Positions 16,853 to 25,680 of a stretch of DNA of 64,000 bases are shown here, one piece after another. The translations under genes were made by a program, and so were the position numbers. Source of the DNA: Olivibacter sp036959255 (GTDB lineage: Bacteria; Bacteroidota; Bacteroidia; Sphingobacteriales; Sphingobacteriaceae); assembly GCF_036959255.1 (NCBI RefSeq), contig NZ_JAWMTI010000007.1:124001-188000 (forward strand), in the 5' to 3' direction. Position 1 is the stretch's first letter; every line of letters starts with the position of its first letter. The notes under the pieces are model-generated. The model searched no databases and was not told the DNA's origin. It was given only the letters and a program-made list of their open reading frames with translations.

Positions 16853-19800
16853 TTAAAATCCAACATTTATTCCGAAAGTGAAAGTACGTGGTACCGGGTA
16901 GGATGTTTGGTCGATACCTAGACGTAAAGGATTCTCTGCGTTAACACTTACTTCCGGATTCATTCCAGGGTATTTGGTTAACATCAAAGCCTCTTGTATA
17001 CTGAGGTATGCGCGAATATTCTTGATATACTTATTATCGTTAAATTCGAAGTTCCTACCAAGCGTTACATTACGCAGGGATACATAAGTAGCATCGTATA
17101 CCCAACGCGAATTGGTAAAGCGGAAAAGCTCTGTTGTGCCGGCCAATGTACGAGGTACCTCTCCATTACCCGGGTTTTCAGGCGATCGCCAACCATTCAA
17201 CATATCCTTTCGCACATTGAATACACCGTCCAGATTTTCAATATTTTCATAAGTAGCAGCCATGGTTTGCGCGCCTACCGAACCGGCGATCAAAAAGCTT
17301 AAGTCCCAATTTTTATAGCGAAAGTTGTTGGTTAGACCGAAAATAAAATCGGGATTAGGGTCTCCAATAAAGGTCCGGTCATTAATATCAATCACACCGT
17401 CTCCATTGAGGTCCTTCATACGTACGGTACCTACCTGCGATGATTTATGTTTTGGCTGGGTATCAAATTCCTCCTGGTTCATATATACCCCATCGTATAC
17501 ATAACCGAAAAACTGACCAATTGGCTGTCCAACGGCAGTACGATTGAAATCACCTTGCTCCGTATATCCACCAATGGGTGTATTGTTCGTTCCCAGCTGG
17601 AGTACCTCATTCCGATTGAATGTAATATTGAAGTCGGTAGACCAGCTTAGCGCTCCGGTTAGGTTTTTCGAGCTGATCCCAATTTCGTGTCCCCAGAATT
17701 TAAAGGCACCAATATTCGTCCACACAGAACTAAAGCCCGATGCCCTGGGCAACTCAACCGGATAGAGCATCCCATCGGTTTTCTTATGGTAATAATCATA
17801 TACAATGCTGATCCGATCGTCCAATAATCCCAACTCCAATCCGATATCCAATTGTTTAGTTGTTTCCCAACTAAGCGCCGGGTTACCCAAAGAAGTAATC
17901 GACAAACCTTGGGCCAGGGAACCGTTTAAAACGTAATTGGTTGGTCCCATCATCGCTATGGAACGATAGTCACCAATGTTATTGTTACCAACCAAACCAT
18001 AACTTGCCCGCAACTTCAAGAAAGAGATTTTTTCATTTTCTTTCAGAAAGTTTTCCTCACTCGCAACCCATCCAACCGAGACCGAAGGGAAGGATCCCCA
18101 CTTACGGTCATTTCCAAACCGCGAGGAACCATCGCGACGCATGGCAGCTGACAACAAATAACGTCCTTTAAAACTATAATTTAAACGTCCTATCAATGAT
18201 TCAAGCGACCAAGCGGTGGTGTTGCTCGCAGCTCCAAGAACCGTTGCGCCTGCACTTAACCATGGAATCTGATCATTTGGGAAATCCGTTTTATTAATAG
18301 CACTATTTTCTTGGCGATATTTCTGCGTGGTATAACCAGCCAATAAGTCGAAGCTATGTTCGCCGACTACCTTGTTATAGGTAAAGACGTTTTCATTTAA
18401 CCAAGAATAATAAGTCTCTGTATTGTATTGACCCGTTGCCCTTTGCGGAGGAGCCACAAACAGACCGCCACCCGAAGTCGAAGACACGTAGAGCTGTTGC
18501 GTTTGCGCACCAATATCAAAGTCGGCACGTGTTTTAAATTTCAACCCGTCCCATATTTTATATTCCCCATACACATTTCCCAGTACACGCGTTCGCTTAT
18601 AGTTGTCCAATTTTTCCTTTAATACACGGTACCAATTTGGGTTGGGAAACATACCGAAGGTATTGGTGGTAAGTGGCAAAGAACCATCCGAGTTAATGGC
18701 CGGAGAAATCGGGCTAGTGATGAAAGCGCCATCAATAACCTGTCGTTGCCCATCTGTATTTGTTAAGGTATTATGGTCTAACTGCAATGTAGGTGCAATA
18801 TTAAATCCGAGTGTCAACTTATCGTTGGGTCTGAACTCATTATTTGCACGGAATGAAAAACGCTGATATCCTGTATTCAGTAAAACACCTTGTTGATTAA
18901 AATAGCCCGCGGTTACTGCCGTGCTAAATTTTTCACTGTTGCCCAAGACAGACAAAGAATAATTTTGGATGGGGGCTGCTTGGCGAAGCAATATGTCATA
19001 CCAGTCGGTACCCTCACCGTATTGTTCCGGATTTGCATAATCCGCTGGTATTTCTGCTACACCCGTCGCAGGGTTAACCCAATTTTCGTACTTTATTTTA
19101 TCTTCATAGTAATTTTTTTGCCATTGGGCGAACTCCCTAGCATTCATCACGTCCGGGCGCCCCCGTTCCGGTACATATTGAAGGCCGCCATAAGCGGAGA
19201 AGTTAACGGTAATCCCTTCGCCCTTTCCCTTTTTCGTTGTTACAAGGATGACACCATTTGCAGCTCGCGAGCCATACAAGGAGGTAGCTGAAGCATCTTT
19301 TAAGACAGAGAAGCTTTCTATTTCATCTGGATTGATATTGCTGATGTCGCCCGTTATAGGTTGTCCGTCTACCACATACAGCGGTGTATTACCTGCGTTC
19401 ATGGAAGCCGAGCCCCGAATCCGTACCGCCATCCCCTGACCGGGCCTTCCGGTAGTTTGGCTGATCTGTACCCCTGGAACACGGCCTTGCAGTTTTTGGG
19501 AAAATTGACCAACTGGAACATCTTTCATTTCGGTAGCTTCAATTTGTGAAATCGCACCGGTCACCTCTTTTCGTTCCTGCGTACCATAACTAATGACTAC
19601 CTCATCCAATACCTGAGCCGATTCGCTTAATTGGATATTGATGATTTCGTTATTCGCGATCACAGATGTATCGCGATAGCCGATAAGTTTGAATTGCAAG
19701 TTTGCTCCTTTCGGCACTTCCAATTGGTATTTACCATTTAAATCCGACTTCGTTCCCTGCTTTGTTCCGCTAATAAGTATAGATACACCTCCGAGCGGCC

Positions 19801-19924
19801 CGGCCTTGTCGCTAACGGTTCCTCGTACCACCAGGCCTTGCTGCGCGGTACTTTGCAAATAAAAGGATAGCATCAACAACAAGAGAAGCCCCTTCCATAA
19901 TTTTGGTTTACTTGATATTTGCAT
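16853..19924 (-). CDS. SusC/RagA TonB-dependent transporter (no STN domain)
   Basis: 1023 residues. Signal peptide to about residue 28 (STAQ), a carboxypeptidase-like domain (VRGTVSDKAGPLGGVSILIS), TonB-box-like LDEVVISYGTQ near 107, plug with VPGVQISQTTGRPGQG and YVVDGQPI, then the barrel with DLNGDGVIDINDR (calcium-loop-like) and the terminal FGINVGF. No STN domain, so it is a plain importer not tied to the sigma pair. It heads a unit with SusD, two GH78, Gfo/Idh and DUF1080. Operator 2 lies about 90-105 bp before its ATG. Confidence 0.95.
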   Translation of the reverse strand: MQISSKPKLWKGLLLLLMLSFYLQSTAQQGLVVRGTVSDKAGPLGGVSILISGTKQGTKSDLNGKYQLEVPKGANLQFKLIGYRDTSVIANNEIINIQLSESAQVLDEVVISYGTQERKEVTGAISQIEATEMKDVPVGQFSQKLQGRVPGVQISQTTGRPGQGMAVRIRGSASMNAGNTPLYVVDGQPITGDISNINPDEIESFSVLKDASATSLYGSRAANGVILVTTKKGKGEGITVNFSAYGGLQYVPERGRPDVMNAREFAQWQKNYYEDKIKYENWVNPATGVAEIPADYANPEQYGEGTDWYDILLRQAAPIQNYSLSVLGNSEKFSTAVTAGYFNQQGVLLNTGYQRFSFRANNEFRPNDKLTLGFNIAPTLQLDHNTLTNTDGQRQVIDGAFITSPISPAINSDGSLPLTTNTFGMFPNPNWYRVLKEKLDNYKRTRVLGNVYGEYKIWDGLKFKTRADFDIGAQTQQLYVSSTSGGGLFVAPPQRATGQYNTETYYSWLNENVFTYNKVVGEHSFDLLAGYTTQKYRQENSAINKTDFPNDQIPWLSAGATVLGAASNTTAWSLESLIGRLNYSFKGRYLLSAAMRRDGSSRFGNDRKWGSFPSVSVGWVASEENFLKENEKISFLKLRASYGLVGNNNIGDYRSIAMMGPTNYVLNGSLAQGLSITSLGNPALSWETTKQLDIGLELGLLDDRISIVYDYYHKKTDGMLYPVELPRASGFSSVWTNIGAFKFWGHEIGISSKNLTGALSWSTDFNITFNRNEVLQLGTNNTPIGGYTEQGDFNRTAVGQPIGQFFGYVYDGVYMNQEEFDTQPKHKSSQVGTVRMKDLNGDGVIDINDRTFIGDPNPDFIFGLTNNFRYKNWDLSFLIAGSVGAQTMAATYENIENLDGVFNVRKDMLNGWRSPENPGNGEVPRTLAGTTELFRFTNSRWVYDATYVSLRNVTLGRNFEFNDNKYIKNIRAYLSIQEALMLTKYPGMNPEVSVNAENPLRLGIDQTSYPVPRTFTFGINVGF

Positions 19925-19985
19925 ATCTAAAATTTTAGGTTAAAAATTTGATTAATAATTAACTTCTGACGCTAATTGGTTTTAG

Positions 19986-20030
19986 CAAATTAAAGAGAAA
20001 CCAAGAAGAGCGGCAACCTGCTCTATCCTG
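19986..20030 (-). promoter_or_regulatory. Operator 2 and promoter of susC at 19924
   Basis: Plus-strand GCAACCTGCTCTATCCTG at 20013-20030 is the same direct repeat (minus CAGGAT-N4-CAGGTTGC). After exactly 19 bp comes a TTAATTTG -7-like box (plus 19986-19993), one mismatch from TAnnTTTG. Confidence 0.65.
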
Positions 20031-20065
20031 TGAAATAAAAGGCCACCCTTTTCAGAGGTGGCCTT
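20031..20065 (-). terminator. Intrinsic terminator after GH106
   Basis: Perfect 9-bp stem AAGGCCACC / GGTGGCCTT at 20039-20065; on the minus strand the tail is TTTTATTT. It ends the long unit whose last gene is GH106 and lies directly against operator 2 of the next unit. Confidence 0.75.
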
Positions 20066-20144
20066 CTTCAACTTACTTAAAATAGTACTTTTATACCTTA
20101 ATAAATACTTATAACTAGTATTTATAGTCTTAATTAACTTATTT

Positions 20145-20162
20145 TTGTTTCACATGAAACAA
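20145..20162. other. 18-bp perfect palindrome resembling parS
   Basis: TTGTTTCACATGAAACAA-type inverted repeat, two bases past the GH106 stop codon. The inner 16 bp match the ParB site consensus TGTTTCACGTGAAACA at 15 of 16 positions, differing in the central CG. It may instead be a small hairpin at the gene end. Confidence 0.5.
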
Positions 20163-20164
20163 GA

Positions 20165-22918
20165 TTAATAGCATTCGATGCGTACCCGACCGGTTAAACC
20201 TGAAGGAGTCGTTTGCCAGTTCGAGGCGTCGAAAGGTTCATAGTCGATATTAACAAATTGGCTGCCATTGTATTCGCGCCATTTTACTTTTTTCCGATCT
20301 AAGAAGCGGATTCGATTGGCCATCAAATTCGCAACTTCAATCTCAATCGTATTTTTCCCCGGACGCAGCAGATTGCCAAGCTTTAGTTCATAGGGTAGAC
20401 TCCAGATTAGTCCTGCATCTTTTCCGTTAACTTTTATATGCGCACTTTCAAAAAGGCTATCCAACTTCAACACATATTCCTTCGCCGATGTAGCCGGTAA
20501 CTCAAAGCTAGAAGAATATACCGCTTTACCTGAAAAATCGGTCGTTGCATCGTCCTGCAAATCTGTCCAGCACATTAAGTGATCCAGGGAACGTGCTTTT
20601 GGAATCGTTGGCCCTCCCTCCTTAAATGTCAAAAGCCATTTCCCGGTTAATGAAATCGAAGATAAGGGCTTCGCTAAGTAGAACCAATCAGACTCCTTCG
20701 AATGCTCTTCATTCAATGCTGCTACAATCCAGGACTGTCCGGGCTCCAATTGTATACGCACACGCGTTTCCTTTCCTTTTTCATCAGTTGTCGCCTTTCC
20801 GCTTTGACCCGAAAGCGGGTCCATAATGTACCAAAATTTACCTTTAGCATTCAATGATAGATACTGATCGACCGCTTTCTCTGACAAGTTGACCAAGTAG
20901 TAATAGGTACCTGTTCCCATGTTACGTCGAACAAATTGCAGTCCGGCCGCCACCAAGGTTTCTCCCTTTAACTTTTCTTTCTCGAGCCCGTCTAACAAAT
21001 CTTCGCAGATTAAGACTTTACCACTACCTATCGCCTGGCCCTCCGACATCTTGCGAAGGATATCCAATGCTCTTGCAAACTTCGCTCTATGCTTCTCCAA
21101 ATCGTGCACACCCGGAACATCTTTTGGCAAGGATTGAAAAATAACAGTTGCTCCACCCTTTGCAAGTTGAATCAGTCTTTCTACGGTTTCAACAGGCATT
21201 TTGTCGGTTTTCGGAATCAATAAAGCTCGGTAAGGTAAAGCTTTTGTATTACCTCTCCATTGTCCTTCCTGTATTTGTAAATCCGCTAAAAGATGATCGG
21301 AGACAAAATCGAAAGAATAGCCAGCTTCCTGTAATAGCAAAGCCTGTTTATAAAATTCCGTTGGATGTAACCACTCATCGATATCATGTACTTTTAGGGC
21401 CTGCAATGAGCCTTTTGATTGATGCCATATATCATAGATAGGCCAATAAATCAACAATTCATTATCCGCGTTGCCTGTTTGCAGAACAGATTGAACGCGT
21501 GTGATATAGGAATTTAATCCGTCCAAATGGCTCCATAAGCTGTTAGCAGGCACAAAATTTACCGATGCATAAAAAAGCCAACCGGGCCAAGGAACCTGCT
21601 TTGGAGAGTAGGTAGTTCCGTGATAAAAAACATGATTGATCCCCGCTAAAAACACTTGATCTACCTCTGGCTTACACTGCGCCCATGAGGTCTTAAAATG
21701 TTCCGTCAACCACGTAAAAGTTTCACTCGAAACCAAGTTCTTCCCTGTAACGTGTGCGGCAGAAGAAGCAAACTTCAGCATCATCGGATCGGGATCTACG
21801 TTACGTATATCAGCACTATCGCGTCGTAGTCCCGGTATCGGGAAAGAACTCGATCCAAAAGTTTCAGCCTCCGGTATATCGACCGCTGCATATAAATCCA
21901 GCAGGTTACCCGGCGAACCGTGCGCCTGGTTTTTTGTAATACCATGATGTTCATGCGCCCAATTGGTCCAACGCTTCGTAAAATTGCTCAATAACATTTC
22001 GGCAACCGTTTCGCGGTAATCTGATTTGATACGTGCAACCTGTTCGGTTGAATCTTGACTTAATAATTCGCGGATGTGGTAACGTAAGTCATAACCACGT
22101 TTGCTTTCAAAGGTCTTCAATAGGGTTTCTGTCCAATCAGCACCATATACCTCATAACTATCATTATAAAAGGCCCGTATTCCTAAGGCCTCTTTGCCCA
22201 ATGCTTCGGCGTAAGGTTGCAGATAACGATCCAAGGCTTCACTGGAAAAGTGATCCAAGGTAAATCCTGCACCACCTGGCGCTGCACGTTTTACCTGCTG
22301 CTTGGTTTTTCCCAGAAACAAAGCATATAATTCCCACGTACCCTTATCGGCCACCCAATGGAGTGTGCCAGCGCTATCAACTTTATCCGTCAATAAAAGC
22401 GTTTTATTATCAGGACCATATGCGGTTAAAGAGATTAAGGGAGCATTGGCTTGTTTAGGATCCGAAGATCTAATCTTTTCTCGCAAGTGTTGTTTTCCTT
22501 GTAATTTATACGTGCCTACTATTAACTTGGTAGCCGCATGGGCTGTATCAATTTGTGGTCCGCCAAAAGGCCAGCCGGTACCATTGGTTAAATCGACCCC
22601 CATTCCCAGGTTATCGGCCGTTTGCAAGGTAAACCGTAAGCGTTTCATCCACTCGTCCGAAAGGTGTTCTATGTATTGATCTTCATAACCTTTTGCTCCA
22701 TATATAGGTGCAATTTCTACCCCGCCAAAACCGCGTTTTTGATATTCCTGAAGAAGGTTACGTAAGTTTGCACTATCCACCGCATTACCCATCCACCACC
22801 AGCGCGTCCAAGGTTTCATCTCTTTAGTAACTTCGGGCCAAAGGGTATCGGGTTCGCGCTGGCATCCTGCTGTTAGCGCGAGACTTATAATGAATATGTA
22901 TTGAATTTTTTTTAACAT
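20165..22918 (-). CDS. GH106-family alpha-L-rhamnosidase lipoprotein
   Basis: 917 residues, starting with a lipoprotein signal (IISLALTAGC, Cys19). The GH106 opening PWTRWWWMGNAVDSANL at about 37-53, FGGVEIAPIYG and the glycine-rich NGTGWPFGGP near 112 are distinctive. The central TIM-barrel part holds PEAETFGSSSFP and SSETFTW, and the C-terminus carries a galactose-binding-like beta-sandwich (AHIKVNGKDAGLIWSLPYEL, NTIEIEVANLMANR). GH106 enzymes release alpha-L-rhamnose from pectic side chains and backbone ends. It is the last gene of the longest unit, 225 bp after RhaM, and is followed by a terminator. Family call is strong; exact linkage unknown. Confidence 0.92.
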   Translation of the reverse strand: MLKKIQYIFIISLALTAGCQREPDTLWPEVTKEMKPWTRWWWMGNAVDSANLRNLLQEYQKRGFGGVEIAPIYGAKGYEDQYIEHLSDEWMKRLRFTLQTADNLGMGVDLTNGTGWPFGGPQIDTAHAATKLIVGTYKLQGKQHLREKIRSSDPKQANAPLISLTAYGPDNKTLLLTDKVDSAGTLHWVADKGTWELYALFLGKTKQQVKRAAPGGAGFTLDHFSSEALDRYLQPYAEALGKEALGIRAFYNDSYEVYGADWTETLLKTFESKRGYDLRYHIRELLSQDSTEQVARIKSDYRETVAEMLLSNFTKRWTNWAHEHHGITKNQAHGSPGNLLDLYAAVDIPEAETFGSSSFPIPGLRRDSADIRNVDPDPMMLKFASSAAHVTGKNLVSSETFTWLTEHFKTSWAQCKPEVDQVFLAGINHVFYHGTTYSPKQVPWPGWLFYASVNFVPANSLWSHLDGLNSYITRVQSVLQTGNADNELLIYWPIYDIWHQSKGSLQALKVHDIDEWLHPTEFYKQALLLQEAGYSFDFVSDHLLADLQIQEGQWRGNTKALPYRALLIPKTDKMPVETVERLIQLAKGGATVIFQSLPKDVPGVHDLEKHRAKFARALDILRKMSEGQAIGSGKVLICEDLLDGLEKEKLKGETLVAAGLQFVRRNMGTGTYYYLVNLSEKAVDQYLSLNAKGKFWYIMDPLSGQSGKATTDEKGKETRVRIQLEPGQSWIVAALNEEHSKESDWFYLAKPLSSISLTGKWLLTFKEGGPTIPKARSLDHLMCWTDLQDDATTDFSGKAVYSSSFELPATSAKEYVLKLDSLFESAHIKVNGKDAGLIWSLPYELKLGNLLRPGKNTIEIEVANLMANRIRFLDRKKVKWREYNGSQFVNIDYEPFDASNWQTTPSGLTGRVRIECY

Positions 22919-23143
22919 CTTAATAATAGTAATAGTAGTTGAGTTGTAATAGTAGTTAAGTAGGCAGGCGTATTAGTCTATCCTAGGTTTTTTTATTAAC
23001 CATCAATTAACTACTTCACTATTTAACTACTTAACCACTTAACTTAGCTTCTACAGATTGTCTGGTGATACCTCCACCAATGACGATCTCATTCATCGTT
23101 CATCACTTATAACTCATCACTATTTAACTACTTCCCTACTCAA
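22919..23143. repeat. Spacer of stop-rich degenerate octamer repeats
   Basis: Between RhaM and GH106. Much of it consists of short words such as GTAGTTAA and GTAGGGAA (minus strand) that begin immediately after the RhaM stop codon and put stops in all three frames. No gene or clear hairpin is seen. The 103-bp gap 23456-23559 after GH105 has the same character. Confidence 0.5.
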
Positions 23144-23455
23144 TTACTCCAAATGAAACATCATTTTCAGGGGTTTACTCACGGGGGAGTTATCGGCATT
23201 CGTTTCCATAATATCCGCCATATAGGCCCACCATTTTTTCACCAGCGGATGATCCCCGAGATCCTGAGAAGAATTACCGTACTGTCTTTGTACTGCAAAG
23301 AGGGTATTCGTTTCCTCATCCAAAAAAATAGAATAATCAGCCACACCTGCTTCCTTTAACAGCGCGCTTATTTCAGGCCATATTTCATCATGCCTTCTTT
23401 TGTATTCCTCTTGGAATCCAGGCATCAATTTCATTTTAAAAGCGATTTTTGACAT
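23144..23455 (-). CDS. rhaM: L-rhamnose mutarotase
   Basis: 103 residues, the family length, with no signal peptide, so cytoplasmic. Tyr18 and His22 (EEYKRRHDEIWPE) coincide with the active-site residues of E. coli RhaM, and the paired tryptophans are in VKKWWAYMADIM. It interconverts alpha- and beta-L-rhamnose, which speeds use of the anomer released by GH78/GH106. Its place between GH105 and GH106 supports rhamnose as a main product of the locus. The other rhamnose catabolism genes are not in the window. Confidence 0.95.
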   Translation of the reverse strand: MSKIAFKMKLMPGFQEEYKRRHDEIWPEISALLKEAGVADYSIFLDEETNTLFAVQRQYGNSSQDLGDHPLVKKWWAYMADIMETNADNSPVSKPLKMMFHLE

Positions 23456-23559
23456 TGTTGGTTTTTCGTTATTAGTTATTAGTTGTGAGTTGTGAGCAGA
23501 GACACTCCTAAAGGCAATACTACTTAACTCTTAACTACTTGACTACTCAACTTATTAAC

Positions 23560-24717
23560 TCATTGACTAATTAACCTATACACTTCCGTTCCTGCCAGTA
23601 AGAAGCAACCGAGGCCATAATCTTCAAAATCAGGCTTGCTGGTATACGTCACAGGTTGACCATCCTTTGGTTCCTTTCCGGTGCCTTGCACATAACCCAG
23701 GAATCCATTTTTATGAAGGGATTCCTTTGATAACGCTTTCCAAGCCTTTGTTACGATTGGCAAGTATATCTTTTTATCCACCAAACCTTCGTTGATTGCC
23801 CAAGCCATCCCGTAGGTAAATAGTGCTGTTCCCGTCGCTTCCTTCCCTCCAAAGTGCGTAGGATCGTGTAAACTTACATTCCAAAAGCCGTCTTTCCGTT
23901 GCAAGGGAGCCAATGCCGCTAGCATATTGGTCAAATCCGTTAAATATTCCTGATAATGCGCGTCGCTTTTTGGCAATTCATCTAAGACCCGCACCAAGGC
24001 CGCTACTACCCAGCCATTACCACGTGCCCAGTAGCAATCTTCACCATTTGGTTCTTTGTAAGGTGGAACAAAATCCTTGTCGCGCCACCACAGTTTATCT
24101 TCGGGATTGTATAAACCATTTCCGCCCTCTTTGTATTTAGTATACGCATACAGTGCGTACATTTTATCAAAATATTTCGGTTCATTATAGGTTACTCCCA
24201 ACTTTACGAATATAGGCATCGCCATTTGTATGGCGTCGATCCAATCCCAATCATTTACCTGATCGCTATTGACCATCGCATCGATGTTATCTTTAATCGC
24301 TTTGATCTGAATAGCTTGCTTATCTAAGCGATACAAGTCGATATACGTTTGACCGCAGCATTGGTTATCCGCATTGCGCGTAAACAAATCACGTGCAGGT
24401 GCCCATTGGTGCTTTTCTCCCCACTGAGTAGCATAGTTGTGATAACGCTTGTCTGCATCAATATGATAAAGTGCCATCAAGCCTTCGTAATATACCGCTC
24501 TTGTCCAGATATTAGCAGGACGCTCTTTATTTGTAATGATTGTTTTACCAGCGTCCGGCCATTTTTCCATAAAATAATTATTGGCCAATCTAAGCTGTTG
24601 CAACAATTGATCTTTCTTTGGCAATTGCTGCCCAAAACCTGGCAAAGTTATCACCAGTAAGCAACATGCTACCAATATTCTTCGTACATTTCTACTATTT
24701 ATTTTATTCATCATCAT
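23560..24717 (-). CDS. GH105 unsaturated rhamnogalacturonyl hydrolase (secreted)
   Basis: 385 residues with a signal peptide (hydrophobic 15-27, GFGQ). The (alpha/alpha)6 fold is indicated by NDWDWIDAIQMAMP near 154-167, carrying the catalytic aspartate region, and by DCYWARGNGWVVAAL at about 222-236. The C-terminus FEDYGLGCFLLAGTEVYRL is also typical. GH105 removes the 4,5-unsaturated galacturonyl residue left by pectin and rhamnogalacturonan lyases. It lies after the SGNH esterase (79 bp) and before RhaM. A second, more distant GH105 is at 56910. Confidence 0.92.
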   Translation of the reverse strand: MMMNKINSRNVRRILVACCLLVITLPGFGQQLPKKDQLLQQLRLANNYFMEKWPDAGKTIITNKERPANIWTRAVYYEGLMALYHIDADKRYHNYATQWGEKHQWAPARDLFTRNADNQCCGQTYIDLYRLDKQAIQIKAIKDNIDAMVNSDQVNDWDWIDAIQMAMPIFVKLGVTYNEPKYFDKMYALYAYTKYKEGGNGLYNPEDKLWWRDKDFVPPYKEPNGEDCYWARGNGWVVAALVRVLDELPKSDAHYQEYLTDLTNMLAALAPLQRKDGFWNVSLHDPTHFGGKEATGTALFTYGMAWAINEGLVDKKIYLPIVTKAWKALSKESLHKNGFLGYVQGTGKEPKDGQPVTYTSKPDFEDYGLGCFLLAGTEVYRLISQ

Positions 24718-24796
24718 CTATTTATTATAAATGTTTGTCCTTAGCTATTAGCTTCGAGCTCTATCTTTTTTAATAACGGAACAGGCGTAAAAGCAA

Positions 24797-25579
24797 CTAG
24801 CGTTTAATATATTTTTTCAGGCCCATATCAGGAAGTTTCGAAATTGCCTTTGTAATGAGCTCCGCATTTTTTTGCGCACCCTTGCGGTCAGTATGCGTAT
24901 GATCCGTTGGGAAAAAGGTGTGCGCTTGTTTTTCTCCTATACGATCGTAATAATCCGCCACTAAATCGTGTAGCGGAACAAATGCAACGTTTTCACGAGC
25001 AGCTACTTCCTCCGCCCATTTTGGATAGCTATTCAGATCGCGCGCAACCTTGTCAGCCTGCCATTTATCACGTGGAATAGGTGAGCATATAATGACTTTG
25101 GCGCCCTTCGTTTTTGCTTCGCGGACGAACTTGGATAGGTACCAACCATAGGTGTAAACCTCTTCCTTTTTCTGCGTAATTGGGTTGTATATTTCCTGAT
25201 GTTCATCACCAACACCTTTCAATGTTCCACGGGCCCTAGCTGTATCATCCAAGGGGCCGCCATCGTTATGTCCAAACTGCATAATCAGGTAATCACCTGC
25301 TTTTAGCCGGCTCAATACTTCACCCCATAGACCTTTTGTTAAATAGGTTCGCGTACTGGTCCCTCCTAAAGCATGATTTTCAATAGAAAGGCGGCTTGTA
25401 TCGACATACAATGATAACAAGCTACCCCAACCCCATTGCCCATTACTACCATCACCTTTACCATTTTTAACCGTCGAATCGCCAATAACAAATAAGGTGG
25501 GCTTGCCTTCAATAGGCCGCATTGCCAGTATTAAAAGCAATAACGTACCTGCCAACGAATGTATCTTTAGTAAACGCAT
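24797..25579 (-). CDS. SGNH/GDSL rhamnogalacturonan acetylesterase-like (CE12 type)
   Basis: About 260 residues from the ATG at 25577-25579; the longer frame starts with GTG and lacks a clean signal, whereas MRLLKIHSLAGTLLLLILAM does. Block I GDSTVKNGKGDGSNGQWGWG (about 32-51) has the serine, NHALGGTSTRTY the block II glycine, FGHND the block III asparagine, and DHTHTDRKGA near 221 the Asp-His pair. This pattern fits CE12 rhamnogalacturonan acetylesterases, which deacetylate galacturonate and expose the backbone. It is co-transcribed with GH105 and the glycosidase-like lipoprotein. Confidence 0.88.
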   Translation of the reverse strand: MRLLKIHSLAGTLLLLILAMRPIEGKPTLFVIGDSTVKNGKGDGSNGQWGWGSLLSLYVDTSRLSIENHALGGTSTRTYLTKGLWGEVLSRLKAGDYLIMQFGHNDGGPLDDTARARGTLKGVGDEHQEIYNPITQKKEEVYTYGWYLSKFVREAKTKGAKVIICSPIPRDKWQADKVARDLNSYPKWAEEVAARENVAFVPLHDLVADYYDRIGEKQAHTFFPTDHTHTDRKGAQKNAELITKAISKLPDMGLKKYIKR

Positions 25580-25680
25580 TATTTTTATCTTATTCAACAT
25601 GAATGTTTTATAAACCACAAAGTTTTGCTCTCATCAAATAAATAAGAAAAGAACAACGTCTCTGCATCCTGCAAATCGTG

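Noticed and set aside
20039..20065. Terminator of an antisense RNA over the second susC
   Set aside because: The T-rich tail is on the minus-strand side, so it fits as the normal terminator after GH106.
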